Origin: Magnetospirillum gryphiswaldense MSR-1 v2
Lineage (GTDB): Bacteria > Pseudomonadota > Alphaproteobacteria > Rhodospirillales > Magnetospirillaceae
Length of the DNA: 64,000 nt
Direction: 5' to 3'
Assembly: GCF_000513295.1 (NCBI RefSeq)
Contig: NC_023065.1
Location: 620,001-684,000, forward strand
This document shows positions 52,884 to 60,767 of the stretch, in pieces (within the stretch, counting starts at the first letter, position 1; the number at the start of each line of letters is the position of its first letter). Made by a program: the position numbers and the translations under genes. The notes beneath the pieces are model-generated. The model ran no database searches. It was not told the origin of the DNA and worked only from the letters and a program-made list of their open reading frames with translations.

Positions 52884-53330
52884 GCCACTCCACCTCTCAG
52901 CAACAGACCAGTGTCGTCGGCGGCGCGGCCCCGGCAGCGCACCAGCTCCAGCCGCCAGCGAGCATCGGCACCGGGCCGGCCGGATACCCGCCAGCGGCTG
53001 TATGCCGTGCCGATAGCGGCGGCGCTGTTGAACAGCAACAAGGTGACGCCGCTGGCCCGTACCGCCAGATGCTGGCGCCGCGCCGCGGTGAAATCCAGGC
53101 CGCGCACTTCCGCCAGCACCCCGGCCAGGGCGCGGGAGCGCGCCGCTTCACAACAGGGCCGCCGAGCTGCTCGGCCGCACCAGGATCAACCGGGCGGGGG
53201 ACAGGCCGAAGGCCAGCAGACCGGGGGTATGGGCGGTGGCGGCGGCGATTTCGTGCACGCTGCCAAGGGCCAGACCGCCGCCCGGCAACATGCGGTCGAT
53301 GGCGGGCGAGGACATAGCGGCACACATAAA
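52793..53330 (-). pseudogene. imuA: imuA, RecA-like SOS mutasome protein, broken
   Basis: The N-terminal piece (PGGGLALGSVHEIAAATAHT, ARLILVRPSSSAALL) and the C-terminal piece (LAEVRGLDFTAARRQHLAVR, VTLLLFNSAAAIG, RWRLELVRCRGR) are in different frames, joined near 53150. The middle of the protein is deleted. A LexA box stands just before the start. The 3' end overlaps imuB. Confidence 0.7.
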
Positions 53331-53332
53331 AT

Positions 53333-53347
53333 GTTCTACATATGTTC
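53333..53347 (-). promoter_or_regulatory. LexA (SOS) box of imuA-imuB
   Basis: GTTC-tacatat-GTTC fits the alphaproteobacterial LexA consensus GTTCN7GTTC exactly. It lies 3-15 bp before the imuA start, so LexA would block the promoter. The box survives although both genes are broken. Confidence 0.8.
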
Positions 53348-53392
53348 CCATTGTGACGGCAAGAGCCAAGCCGGTCATGTCGATGGCGCGGA

Positions 53393-53602
53393 TCATCGAT
53401 CGTGGATTGGAATCCCCCAACGCTGGAATGTCGGCTCTTCCAGATCGCTGTCATTGGGGTGATAGCGGTTGCGCAGCAGCTTGTGCCCCTCGGCGATGCA
53501 GGCCAGCAGGTATTCCTCCATGGATAGCCCCATGGACTGGGCGACCGTGTTGGCGCGGTCGAAGGCGGGGCCATTGTCTTTGAAGCTGAGGACGATGCTC
53601 AT
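53393..53602 (-). CDS. small protein of unknown function
   Basis: A 69-aa protein (MSIVLSFKDNGPAFDRANTV to FQRWGIPIHDR), using the internal ATG at 53602. It is acidic and mostly helical, with no recognised domain. It is upstream of the SOS cassette on the same strand. Confidence 0.5.
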   Translation of the reverse strand: MSIVLSFKDNGPAFDRANTVAQSMGLSMEEYLLACIAEGHKLLRNRYHPNDSDLEEPTFQRWGIPIHDR

Positions 53603-53865
53603 GGGGGATTTCCTCACTGACACGGGAAATATGGTCTTTGTCGCAAGCTCTCGCCGACCAGTCACCGGGGATTGGCGGGCTGTCGCAGCATATTTGGACG
53701 CAGTCGCAATCCGGCGAGGGCGGATTGGGCAAAAGTCGCAAGGCCCTTGCCTGAGGTGATGCGATATCTGCGCAATCCCACGACTTATGAATTCAGCAGG
53801 TATAGCAATTTGTCCGACAAAATTCGGGCGAACTTTCTCGGTTCGGACCGAGTGGGCGACCTTCT

Positions 53866-54085
53866 TTAGGCGAAGCCCAGGAAAAGGGCCAACGAGCGAT
53901 TTACGGCGATCATGGCGGCCTCATCCAGGTGCCCGAACGGTTCCCCCAGCTTGTCCCGCTTCACGGTCATGGCCTTATCGACCATGACTTGGGATCGCTT
54001 GCGCAGACCGTTTTCCGGGCTCGGCTCCACATCCACGCGGATCAAGGGAGCTTCGACCAGCGTTCCCGACAGCAGCAGTAAGCCC
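53866..54085 (-). pseudogene. MazF/PemK-type toxin C-terminal fragment
   Basis: LLLLSGTLVEAPLIRVDVEP, SQVMVDKAMTVKRDKLGEPF and LDEAAMIAVNRSLALFLGFA match the end of MazF/PemK endoribonuclease toxins. The N-terminal half, start codon and antitoxin are missing; a stop lies upstream in frame (near 54140). It is fused to the tail of the unknown operon. The remaining stretch 53603-53865 holds no gene I can support. Confidence 0.6.
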
Positions 54086-54313
54086 TTCCTGATTTGCCGG
54101 GGTCCGACCCAACAAGAGATCGGCTTCTTCCTCCGTCAATGGGGTGATCGGTCCGGAAGAGGTGGGAAGATCCTCCACCTTCCAGCCGCGCCGGTAGGTG
54201 CCGGGAATGATCAGGCCACCTCCCGGCATGGGGTTCTCCGGCCAGGGGGGCCGATTCCAGTTCTTCGGGCCAGATTCCTCCGGCATAACCCCGCGGTGTT
54301 TATCGCCGCCCAT
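53975..54313 (-). CDS. last gene of an unknown operon, 3' end replaced
   Basis: A 112-aa frame starting MGGDKHRGVMPEES two bases after the previous stop (TGAGATG). Roughly residues 1-70 (PENPMPGGGLIIPGTYRRGW, ITPLTEEEADLLL) look genuine. The rest is an out-of-frame reading of the MazF fragment, so the natural C-terminus is lost. Function unknown. Confidence 0.45.
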   Translation of the reverse strand: MGGDKHRGVMPEESGPKNWNRPPWPENPMPGGGLIIPGTYRRGWKVEDLPTSSGPITPLTEEEADLLLGRTPANQEGLTAAVGNAGRSSLDPRGCGAEPGKRSAQAIPSHGR

Positions 54314-54314
54314 C

Positions 54315-54479
54315 TCAGAGCGTCTCGGGTGCAGAGGGTTTCGGGACCTTGGGAGGATGTGCCGTAAAGTTTCTCAACTTCACGGTCGAGGAAGCGCCCT
54401 GCGCGATCGCATGCCGGAGCAAGAGGTCTTTCAGGCGGTTCCATTTCGCCAAAGCTGGGGATTCGGCTGCGTCGCTCAT
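54315..54479 (-). CDS. 54-aa protein in an unknown operon
   Basis: MSDAAESPALAKWNRLKDLL and 34 further residues, too short for simple ORF lists. Its start overlaps the preceding stop in ATGA and its stop is followed at once by the next start, which supports translation. No domain is recognised. Confidence 0.5.
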   Translation of the reverse strand: MSDAAESPALAKWNRLKDLLLRHAIAQGASSTVKLRNFTAHPPKVPKPSAPETL

Positions 54480-54982
54480 GGCATGGCCGTCGCAAAAATC
54501 TTGGCCTCGCCGATCCGGATGCCCTTGCTCAGCTGGGTCCAGGTCACGCCTTTGACGGTGCCGTGATAATAGGTTTCGATCATTGCATAGCGGTTGTCGC
54601 GCTCATGCAGGCGGAAGATGACGCGGGCGTCCATCCCGCCGACCCCGCCCAGTTGCTTGGGATCGTAAAAAGGAATCAGCCGGCATTCGCCATTGGCCTT
54701 GATGGTGATGTCGCAGATTTCGCCCAGATGCCCGAAGATTTTCTCTTCGATGATACTCCTCCGGGCGCTGCTCCACTCGCCATGAGTGTTGATCTGCCCG
54801 CTGTAGTGCAGGATGAAGCGGGCGGGATATTGGCCCTGCTCGTCCTGGATTGCCGGCTTGGGCGGGGTATCCGCCGGCTGCGGCGGCAGCACATAGACAT
54901 AGACGAGCACCGATCCGGCGGCGGTGGCGCCGACAGCGGCGGCGGCGCTGGCCGCAGCATGCTGCTTGATCCAATCCATCAT
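54476..54982 (-). CDS. membrane-anchored protein of unknown function
   Basis: A 168-aa protein with an N-terminal transmembrane segment (ASAAAAVGATAAGSVLVYVYV) and a periplasmic domain (ARFILHYSGQINTHGEWSSA, CDITIKANGECRLIPFY, RLHERDNRYAMIETYYHGTV). It is the second gene of a four-gene minus-strand operon near the mobility module. No family recognised; no conjugation motif visible. Confidence 0.6.
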   Translation of the reverse strand: MMDWIKQHAAASAAAAVGATAAGSVLVYVYVLPPQPADTPPKPAIQDEQGQYPARFILHYSGQINTHGEWSSARRSIIEEKIFGHLGEICDITIKANGECRLIPFYDPKQLGGVGGMDARVIFRLHERDNRYAMIETYYHGTVKGVTWTQLSKGIRIGEAKIFATAMP

Positions 54983-55027
54983 GATTTCCGAATCCCCTGT
55001 TGGTGAATCAATGAGTGAACCCGCCGA

Positions 55028-55570
55028 TCAGGCGCCGACGGCGTCATGGGGGAGGCGACGCGCCAGGGTGTGGCAGGCCTCCTTGATTTTCCGGACCGCG
55101 TCCTCGTTGCCGGAGCGATAGCTCATGCGGACCAGATAGATCACCGCCAGGACCGGCAAGGCATAGAGTGCCACCATGGCCATGGCCCCCAGGGTCATGA
55201 TGATTGCGGCGAGGGCGACCAGACCAAGAACGGCGCTGAAGATGCCGAAAACCGACATGGCGGCGAAAACGCGCCCGATGCCGCGCAAGACGGCGAAGAT
55301 CATGTCGATCAGCAGCAGGATTGGCGTCGCCACGGCAAAGAACAGACGATAGCCGGTGGAATTGCGCTGACGGATGACATCGACCGTGCTGCCGATGACC
55401 GCGTCGTTGAATTGCACCAGCCCGTCATAGGGACGGATCAGAGCCAGATCGGCGACGCTCTGGCCGTTGGTGAAAAAGCCATTGATCGGCACCCCCGCCC
55501 CCATGAGCAGGGAGGTGCGCAGTTCCAATGTTTCGCCGAACAGGGTCAGCGAGGTTTTGCTGTCGGTCAT
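55028..55570 (-). CDS. multi-pass membrane protein of unknown function
   Basis: A 180-aa protein. A soluble N-terminal part (LELRTSLLMGAGVPINGFFT, SVADLALIRPYDGLVQFNDA) precedes three or four hydrophobic helices (LFFAVATPILLLIDMIFAVL, ALAAIIMTLGAMAMVALYAL). It is the first gene of the unknown operon, divergent from the XRE regulator. The ATG at 55570 (MTDSKTS) is preferred to the longer frame. Confidence 0.6.
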   Translation of the reverse strand: MTDSKTSLTLFGETLELRTSLLMGAGVPINGFFTNGQSVADLALIRPYDGLVQFNDAVIGSTVDVIRQRNSTGYRLFFAVATPILLLIDMIFAVLRGIGRVFAAMSVFGIFSAVLGLVALAAIIMTLGAMAMVALYALPVLAVIYLVRMSYRSGNEDAVRKIKEACHTLARRLPHDAVGA

Positions 55571-55757
55571 GACTGGCTCTCCGGTGGGAGTGAAACAGCG
55601 CGAGGCAATCCCCCGGTGCTTTTGCCGATCCGGCAACCGGGGCTGAGCGCTGTTACCGCCAGCGTCGGGATCAAGAATTTATGGTGCCTCATATCCGTAT
55701 TCCATCGCGGCTGACTTGAAGGAAGAAACTGCTCGTGTCCCGTGTGTGCATTTCAAT

Positions 55758-55773
55758 ATCGGATATATCCGAT
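55758..55773. promoter_or_regulatory. 16-bp palindrome, probable XRE operator
   Basis: atcggatatatccgat is a perfect palindrome 36 bp before the first XRE gene, preceded by tttcaat. A related ttttcaatatccgat block stands before the second XRE gene (56201-56233), so the two regulators may share operators. Confidence 0.55.
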
Positions 55774-55808
55774 GGTCAAGCGTTTGGTGTGTACGTCGTC
55801 ATGTGTCC

Positions 55809-56066
55809 ATGGATATCCGGCGCCAGTTTGGACAGATTCTGCGAGATGCCCGGACCTCAAGCGGCTTGACGCAAGAGGAGTTGGCCTTCCGTGCCGGTAT
55901 GAATGTGACCTATCTCAGCGACATCGAGCGGGGGCGTTGGAACCCTTCTTTGGCGATGATCGTGGATTTGGCGGTGGGTTTGGGCGTGCATCCCTCGGAT
56001 TTGTTGAAAGGTTTGGTGGTTGATGCCGCCACGCCCGAGCGGGTTCGGAAAAAGCCTAAGGATTGA
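55809..56066 (+). CDS. XRE-family transcriptional regulator
   Basis: An 85-aa single HTH_3 domain: RRQFGQILRDARTSSGLTQE, ELAFRAGMNVTYLSDIERGR, NPSLAMIVDLAVGLGVHPSD. It starts 36 bp after the palindrome, so autoregulation is likely. It may control the divergent membrane operon or the mobility genes. Confidence 0.85.
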   Translation: MDIRRQFGQILRDARTSSGLTQEELAFRAGMNVTYLSDIERGRWNPSLAMIVDLAVGLGVHPSDLLKGLVVDAATPERVRKKPKD

Positions 56067-56200
56067 GGTTAGCGGGGTTCTCCATAGCGCCTCATTCGGT
56101 GATCGTCGCAGGATTGGCATCGCCTGATCCGACCGTCGAAATTCTTCCCCGACATTGCATGCGCTCCCCAACGAGGATGAGGGCACAGCATGAAAGAGGT

Positions 56201-56233
56201 TATCGGATTTTTCAATATCCGATTTTCCGATTT
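56201..56233. promoter_or_regulatory. second XRE-type operator region
   Basis: tatcggatttttcaatatcc followed by gattttccgat contains an inverted pair tcgga...tccga and repeats of tccgat. It shares the tttcaatatc block of the first operator region and lies about 32 bp before the second XRE gene. Confidence 0.4.
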
Positions 56234-56264
56234 ATGGTCGGAGGAGGTATAAGGAGAAGGCGAC

Positions 56265-56507
56265 GTGTGGGCTGACCCGGATCAGTACAAGCGGATCGGT
56301 GCCCGTTTGGCGACGGAACGCAAGCGCCTGGGCATCACCCAGGTTGATCTGGCGACCCGCCTGGGCAAACCGCAATCCTTCGTTTCGGCCTATGAATCCG
56401 GGCAGCGTCGGCTGGATCTGGTGGAGTTCCTGCGGGTGGCCAAAGCGCTGGGGCTCGACCCGCAAACGCTGTTCGCCGATGTCGTCGGGGCGCTTCATTT
56501 TTCCTGA
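56265..56507 (+). CDS. XRE-family transcriptional regulator, second copy
   Basis: An 80-aa HTH_3 protein: RIGARLATERKRLGITQVDL, ATRLGKPQSFVSAYESGQRR, LVEFLRVAKALGLDPQTLF. It has a GTG start with AAGGAGA upstream. It precedes the relaxase gene by 44 bp and may set the level of mobilization. Confidence 0.82.
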   Translation: MWADPDQYKRIGARLATERKRLGITQVDLATRLGKPQSFVSAYESGQRRLDLVEFLRVAKALGLDPQTLFADVVGALHFS

Positions 56508-56551
56508 TTTGTCGGACAGACTTTGGTGTGCTCAGTCGTTAAACTGAAGAC

Positions 56552-58174
56552 ATGAGAGAGGTGCAAAATATCGTAGATACAGAAGAGTGGTGGCGTCATC
56601 GCCTAGGCCGGGTTCTGGCCAGCGACGACGAGGAAGTGGTCCGCGCGTTGCTTCGCTGTCGGCGGCGGCAGCCCAGTGGGGCCTGGATGTCCAACACCTG
56701 GCGGGCTTGGAGCGTCGAGAAAAGCTGGCGGCGGAACGATGGGCCACAGGTGGTGGTCAAGGTCGCCGGGCGGCGGAAAAGCGCTGCGGGGGTCAAGGCT
56801 TGTCTGCGTTATGTTGTCCGCTTGCGTCCCGCCGATCTGTCTCCGGTGCCGCTGTTCAATGAATTCGGGGCGGAAGTCGATCCCTTGGCTGGACTCACCA
56901 CGTGGGATCTGTTGGCGGATACGGAAAACCTGTCGCGCAAGGCGCGTGGACTTCCCGATCAGGGTGAAACGTTGCCAGAGCCCGAGCGCCTGTATCACAC
57001 TCAACTGCATCATTTCATCGTCTCGGCCCGTGTGCCAGTGGGCGACGAGTCTTTACGGTCGGCATTCTGGCGCGGTGTGCAGGCGGGGGTGGATGAGCTT
57101 TTCGCCGCTAAAGGATTTCAGGTGCTGTGGGCCGTGCACGACGATGCCGCCTTTCTGCACGCCCATGTGCTGGTCAAGGCGCAATCCCGTTTTGGTCCAC
57201 GCCTGAGATTGGACATTCATGGTGAGACCTTGGACCAACTGCGCCAAGTGTTCGCCGAGGTGTTGACCCAGGCTGGTGTCTCAGTTCAGGCGGTCAGGCG
57301 GGAAGATCGGGGCGAGCTTCGGGAAGAGATGATGTCGGGCCGGACCTTTGTCCGCTGGCCAAGGCGACCGGGCAATGGTGACTTGTCGTGCCGTGCTCCG
57401 GCTTGGTTCGCCCGTCACGGAGGAGGCCTGGTTCAGCGCCGACAGCCACGGGAACCTGAGCCCGATAGGCCGCGAAAATCATCTTGGTGGCGTCAATGGC
57501 TGCCCTGGTGTCGTGATGGCTCTGTTCCATCTGCCATGGGTGTCCCCGTGGACCCGTTGCTTTCCGATTTTTCCGTCCTCTATCATGAACCGCTTGCCGC
57601 TCAGCGGTGCTGGCGTGAACTGGCGGCGGGGGAGGGTGGTCGCGGTAAACTGGCCTTGGCCAGTTGGTATCTGCGTCGACAGCCAGAAATATTCGGGGCG
57701 ACCAAGCCCCATGCACCGGAAGCCAGGGAAAACGCCCTGACAGAAGTGCGTAAGTTGCCGCTATTGTCGCCTTTGCCGCCTGTTTCCAATGCCACCGTCA
57801 TTGCCTGGGGGACGGAATATGGGCAGTTGCGTCAGAAACGTCGTTTACGCCGCAACCGCGTGACCGTGGTGAAAAGCTTGTGGCATCTGGCGCGGCGGTG
57901 CGCCGAGGTGGACGATCTCCGCAGTGTACAGGTTATTTTGGGACGGGTACTCTCCGGCTTACACTGGCCTTTCGCGGAAATGGTGGTGCCGTGGGAACCG
58001 GGGATGAACGAGGACGCGCCACCACAGGCAGCGCCCCCTATACCTCTGTCAGAGGAGCGGGAAAGGATTCGTCCTGTGTCGTCCTTGAATCGCGTACCAC
58101 CTGTCCTGGACGTGCCGAAGTCCGCCGCCATACTTCCCCCAAGCGGGAGAGCGTCAGGTTCCATGGGGCGATAA
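56552..58174 (+). CDS. HUH relaxase / mobilization protein
   Basis: A 540-aa protein. The relaxase core is visible at HTQLHHFIVSARVPVGDESL and VLWAVHDDAAFLHAHVLVKA (near residue 200), the H-x-n-H-x-H metal motif of relaxases that nick oriT. The catalytic Tyr is not obvious from the N-terminus (possible YVV near residue 90). The C-terminal half is basic and unassigned. Together with the MobC-like gene this makes the island mobilizable. An oriT sequence was not identified. Confidence 0.7.
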   Translation: MREVQNIVDTEEWWRHRLGRVLASDDEEVVRALLRCRRRQPSGAWMSNTWRAWSVEKSWRRNDGPQVVVKVAGRRKSAAGVKACLRYVVRLRPADLSPVPLFNEFGAEVDPLAGLTTWDLLADTENLSRKARGLPDQGETLPEPERLYHTQLHHFIVSARVPVGDESLRSAFWRGVQAGVDELFAAKGFQVLWAVHDDAAFLHAHVLVKAQSRFGPRLRLDIHGETLDQLRQVFAEVLTQAGVSVQAVRREDRGELREEMMSGRTFVRWPRRPGNGDLSCRAPAWFARHGGGLVQRRQPREPEPDRPRKSSWWRQWLPWCRDGSVPSAMGVPVDPLLSDFSVLYHEPLAAQRCWRELAAGEGGRGKLALASWYLRRQPEIFGATKPHAPEARENALTEVRKLPLLSPLPPVSNATVIAWGTEYGQLRQKRRLRRNRVTVVKSLWHLARRCAEVDDLRSVQVILGRVLSGLHWPFAEMVVPWEPGMNEDAPPQAAPPIPLSEERERIRPVSSLNRVPPVLDVPKSAAILPPSGRASGSMGR

Positions 58175-58182
58175 GGACGGTG

Positions 58183-58488
58183 TCATACCGTCTTGTCCAG
58201 TCGGGCCAGCAATGGTTGCAACTGGGTCAATACCTCTGTGAGTCGCCCCTGATCGGCCTCCGGCACCCGGGAAAGCATGGCGGCAACGCGGTGCAAGTCG
58301 ATTCTGATGTGGAGCAACTCGCTCCGGTGTAGCATCGATGGGCGATCCAAGAGCGCCTCCAGACCGGCCCGGAGCGTTTGGCGGGCTGAAGAGCTAAGGG
58401 TTGGTAGCGCCAGGGTTTTGCGCAGCTTGTGCAGGTCATCCGTCATTTGGGGGGTGATACGGACGTAGATACGATTGCTCTTGCGCAT
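58183..58488 (-). CDS. MobC-like relaxosome accessory protein
   Basis: A 101-aa protein. An N-terminal beta-strand/RHH-like region (MRKSNRIYVRITPQMTDDLH) is followed by helices (SARQTLRAGLEALLDRPSML, RIDLHRVAAMLSRV) and a C-terminal coil, as in plasmid MobC proteins. It is convergent with the relaxase gene 8 bp away, and its start overlaps the AlpA-like stop (ATGA). Confidence 0.55.
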   Translation of the reverse strand: MRKSNRIYVRITPQMTDDLHKLRKTLALPTLSSSARQTLRAGLEALLDRPSMLHRSELLHIRIDLHRVAAMLSRVPEADQGRLTEVLTQLQPLLARLDKTV

Positions 58489-58733
58489 CACGCCGACTCC
58501 GGCGGTTGCCGAAATGGGCATCCATCACATTTTGCGCCGCTACGCCCCAATACACTAGCAATCCAAATGCAATCACGGACGATTCGGACGGCTCCGCATT
58601 TGTGCAATTTTACCCGCTGGGGACCTTGGCTTTTATCCCCTAGGCGATACAACGTTGCGCGGCTGATCCGCATCGCAGAAGTGAACTCACGGATTGTCAT
58701 CAGTGGGGGGAGTGTGCACGTCATGTCCATCAC
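58488..58733 (-). CDS. AlpA/MerR-type HTH protein, candidate excisionase
   Basis: An 81-aa protein (start may be one of several Met codons within the first four residues). The helix-turn-helix MTIREFTSAMRISRATLYRL then DKSQGPQRVKLHKCGAVRIV is the AlpA/excisionase type, with a Cys pair (CDGC) at the end. Such proteins steer integrase toward excision. It is next to the integrase gene and operonic with the MobC-like gene. Confidence 0.65.
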   Translation of the reverse strand: MMDMTCTLPPLMTIREFTSAMRISRATLYRLGDKSQGPQRVKLHKCGAVRIVRDCIWIASVLGRSGAKCDGCPFRQPPESA

Positions 58734-58826
58734 CTGTATGTTTTTATGAGTGATGGTTTTTATTTTTATTGATCTGGTGTCAATAGTTTATGTGTTTGAT
58801 ATTTCTATTTGTATAGATTGTCTCGT

Positions 58827-58854
58827 GAAATCGGCAATAAAACTTGCCGATTTC
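58827..58854. terminator. 10-bp hairpin downstream of the integrase gene
   Basis: gaaatcggca and tgccgatttc flank an 8-nt loop, 6 bp from the integrase stop. T-rich sequence follows on the plus side (tttcttcattt). A transcription terminator for the integrase or the leftward operon is likely; a small origin or regulatory hairpin is possible. Confidence 0.5.
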
Positions 58855-58860
58855 TTCATT

Positions 58861-60114
58861 TCACTCGAATCCGATATGCGGGAAGCCTTTTCTGATCGTT
58901 TCCGCAATGTAGTTCGGTGCGAGGTGAGCATAGTGTTTTTCCACCATTCTGGTATCGCTATGGCCCAGTTGGGCGGCGATTACGGGCAGCGGGGCTCCGC
59001 GCATTGCCAAGTGTGAGGCGTGAGTATGGCGCAATGTGTGGAATGATATCTGAGGGCGAATTTCAGCCTTGTCACAGGCTTCCGCCAGTGGTCGGCTTTG
59101 ATGAGATTTTCCCCATTCATTTCCATCGTCACGCTGGAAAATGAGCTGTTCGACTGCAATTCCATTTAGGGCGCGCTTGAAAAAGACTTGCCCCTCTTCG
59201 GTCAGGACGACGTGACGACTTTGTCCTGATTTTGAATCCGTGATCAACACTGTGCCGGAATCGAAGTTGACATCATTGGCCTTCAACTTGATCAGTTCAC
59301 CGTAACGGCATCCTGTGAGAATGGCGGCCTGAACGAGGTCGGCAAAGGCGCCAGTACAATGACTAACGAGAGCTTTGCATTCAGATTCGTTTAAATAGCG
59401 GACTCTGGCAGAATCGACGTTGCGGAAAGGTTTTACGCGCCTCCAAGCCTCATCACTTGAAATGCGCCCTTCTGTATAAGCGTGATTCAATGCGGCTTTC
59501 AGTGTTGTCAAAACTCGGTTGGCGGTGCTGCGTCTTTGCCGCTTTTGCTCAAGGGACATGGGTGTTGTCGTTTGTTGGGTCTTTTGCTTGTCCCACCCTC
59601 TTCGGCGGGGAGGTGCCTGGGCAATTTGCTCATGGAATGTACGGACTTTCTGGGGAGTGAGTGCCGATATCTCGATGTTGCCCAGGGCGGGTCTGACGTG
59701 GGCTTCGACGGCGTTTTTCAGTGTGACGTAGCTTTTTCGGTGCTGCAGGAACCAAGCAAGATAAAGGTCCAGAACGTCTGAAACCGTGAAACCTTTGCTT
59801 TCCGTCACCGGCAATCCGGCTTGCTTTCGGACTTGCAGGGAGAACCATGACCGGGCAGCTTCCTGTGCTTGGCTGAAAGATAGGATTTCAAGTCCATCTG
59901 CATCCTGGACGTCATCTGCCTTTCCCAAAACTGTTTCCGCGTATTTACCTTGGGTGACGAGGTAGCGGGCTCGCCATACCCCGCCGCGAATACCTTTTCG
60001 ATATCCAAGATGGCATCCCTGGTCGATTACCCGCCAAAAGGGCTTGTGCTGGATCGGCAGCTTGGATCGAGCGTTGCGGCTGTCCAGCTTGGCATCGCGA
60101 ACAGTTATGGCCAT
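58861..60114 (-). CDS. tyrosine site-specific integrase of the island
   Basis: A 417-aa integrase with an N-terminal arm-binding region, a SAM-like core-binding domain (TVSDVLDLYLAWFLQHRKSY) and the catalytic set: Arg in LTGCRYGELIKL, HTLRHTHAS (H-x-x-R), LGHSD and the nucleophile in MVEKHYAHL. ATG 60114 has AAGGAGG upstream. The 19-bp repeat at 60130-60148 sits in its promoter, so integrase binding could repress its own gene. It lies beside attR. Confidence 0.92.
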   Translation of the reverse strand: MAITVRDAKLDSRNARSKLPIQHKPFWRVIDQGCHLGYRKGIRGGVWRARYLVTQGKYAETVLGKADDVQDADGLEILSFSQAQEAARSWFSLQVRKQAGLPVTESKGFTVSDVLDLYLAWFLQHRKSYVTLKNAVEAHVRPALGNIEISALTPQKVRTFHEQIAQAPPRRRGWDKQKTQQTTTPMSLEQKRQRRSTANRVLTTLKAALNHAYTEGRISSDEAWRRVKPFRNVDSARVRYLNESECKALVSHCTGAFADLVQAAILTGCRYGELIKLKANDVNFDSGTVLITDSKSGQSRHVVLTEEGQVFFKRALNGIAVEQLIFQRDDGNEWGKSHQSRPLAEACDKAEIRPQISFHTLRHTHASHLAMRGAPLPVIAAQLGHSDTRMVEKHYAHLAPNYIAETIRKGFPHIGFE

Positions 60115-60129
60115 CACAGCCTCCTTGTT

Positions 60130-60148
60130 TACCTAATTTTTACCCAAA
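60130..60148 (+). other. putative integrase arm-binding site, right
   Basis: Identical to 9871-9889. It lies 110 bp before the attR core and directly upstream of the integrase ribosome site. Confidence 0.6.
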
Positions 60149-60257
60149 ATATGCCCTGAAACAGGATGATGCAAGCTGAATGTGGAATCAAAAAGTTATA
60201 TTAAAATCAGTTTGTTATAAGTGTCTCATGCTGTCTCTAGTGGCTTCAGATACCCCT

Positions 60258-60301
60258 CTCTCACGGCGGTAACGGGGGTTCGAATCCCCCTGGGGACGCC
60301 A
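60258..60301 (+). other. attR core (duplicate of the tRNA-Glu 3' end)
   Basis: 42 of 44 bases match the tRNA-Glu 3' end including CCA. The 5' half of the tRNA is absent, so it is an attachment-site remnant and not a gene. The two differences form a compensatory T-stem pair. Confidence 0.85.
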
Positions 60302-60767
60302 TTCTCTAAAAAAAACTGGCTCTACAGGGCCGACGCGACTTTGGGTATCCCAAGGTTCTGCGCGGTGTTCGCATGTCTTCCTGCTGACATGCCCCTGCCG
60401 GAAACTGGCACAACTCTCTCTTTGTAGCGGTTTATTCTCCAGACCTGTTGACACGCCCGTCCGTATCAGCAGGTCCGCAAGTCGTTGTATCTATAGCCAT
60501 GCAAGGAGAATGTTACGGCGTGTTGTTTTTGGTAAGTTGATGGGGGATGGATGGACTCTGGACAGGGGATTTGTTGGACCCGAAGCAGTTGGCAAAATGG
60601 TGCGGTCACGCAGAATTACCGCTTCGGGCCGATGAACGAACCCGCTGCGCGGGATGGATGTTCTTTGTTGATGCGCCTGTCAGGTTCGGATAGTTGCGCC
60701 ATGGTTGAGTGTGGGCCGGCATAGTCCGAGCATTTTGGCTCCTTCACTGGATTTGAGGAGCCATGCC
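60302..60767 (+). other. junction region between island end and IS91-type element
   Basis: No gene supported here. The stretch holds the chromosome side of attR and, near 60690-60760, the left end of the IS91-type element. Its start is not marked by an inverted repeat, as expected for this rolling-circle family. Confidence 0.4.

Larger units (their letters stand above)
9791..60301. mobile_element. about 50.5-kb integrative mobilizable island inserted in tRNA-Glu
   Basis: Limits are the 44-bp repeat of the tRNA-Glu 3' end (9791-9834 and 60258-60301). Just inside are identical 19-bp repeats (9871-9889 and 60130-60148) in the same orientation. The right end carries a tyrosine integrase starting about 145 bp from attR, an AlpA-like protein, a MobC-like protein, an HUH relaxase and two XRE regulators. 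No type IV secretion, coupling-protein or replication genes are visible. Cargo includes the exopolysaccharide and lasso loci, a dead imuA-imuB cassette and many IS remnants, so the island appears old. Whether the whole stretch moved at once or grew by later insertions cannot be decided from one sequence. Confidence 0.8.

Noticed and set aside
53866-54313. functional toxin-antitoxin system
   Set aside because: Only the C-terminal half of a MazF-like toxin remains and there is no antitoxin gene.
60258-60301. second tRNA-Glu gene
   Set aside because: Only the 3' 44 bases are present; there is no acceptor 5' strand, D-arm or complete anticodon stem.
60215-60454. 79-aa minus frame containing GDSNPRYRRERG
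   Set aside because: This string is a well-known artefact of translating the complement of a tRNA 3' end; here it comes from the attR copy.
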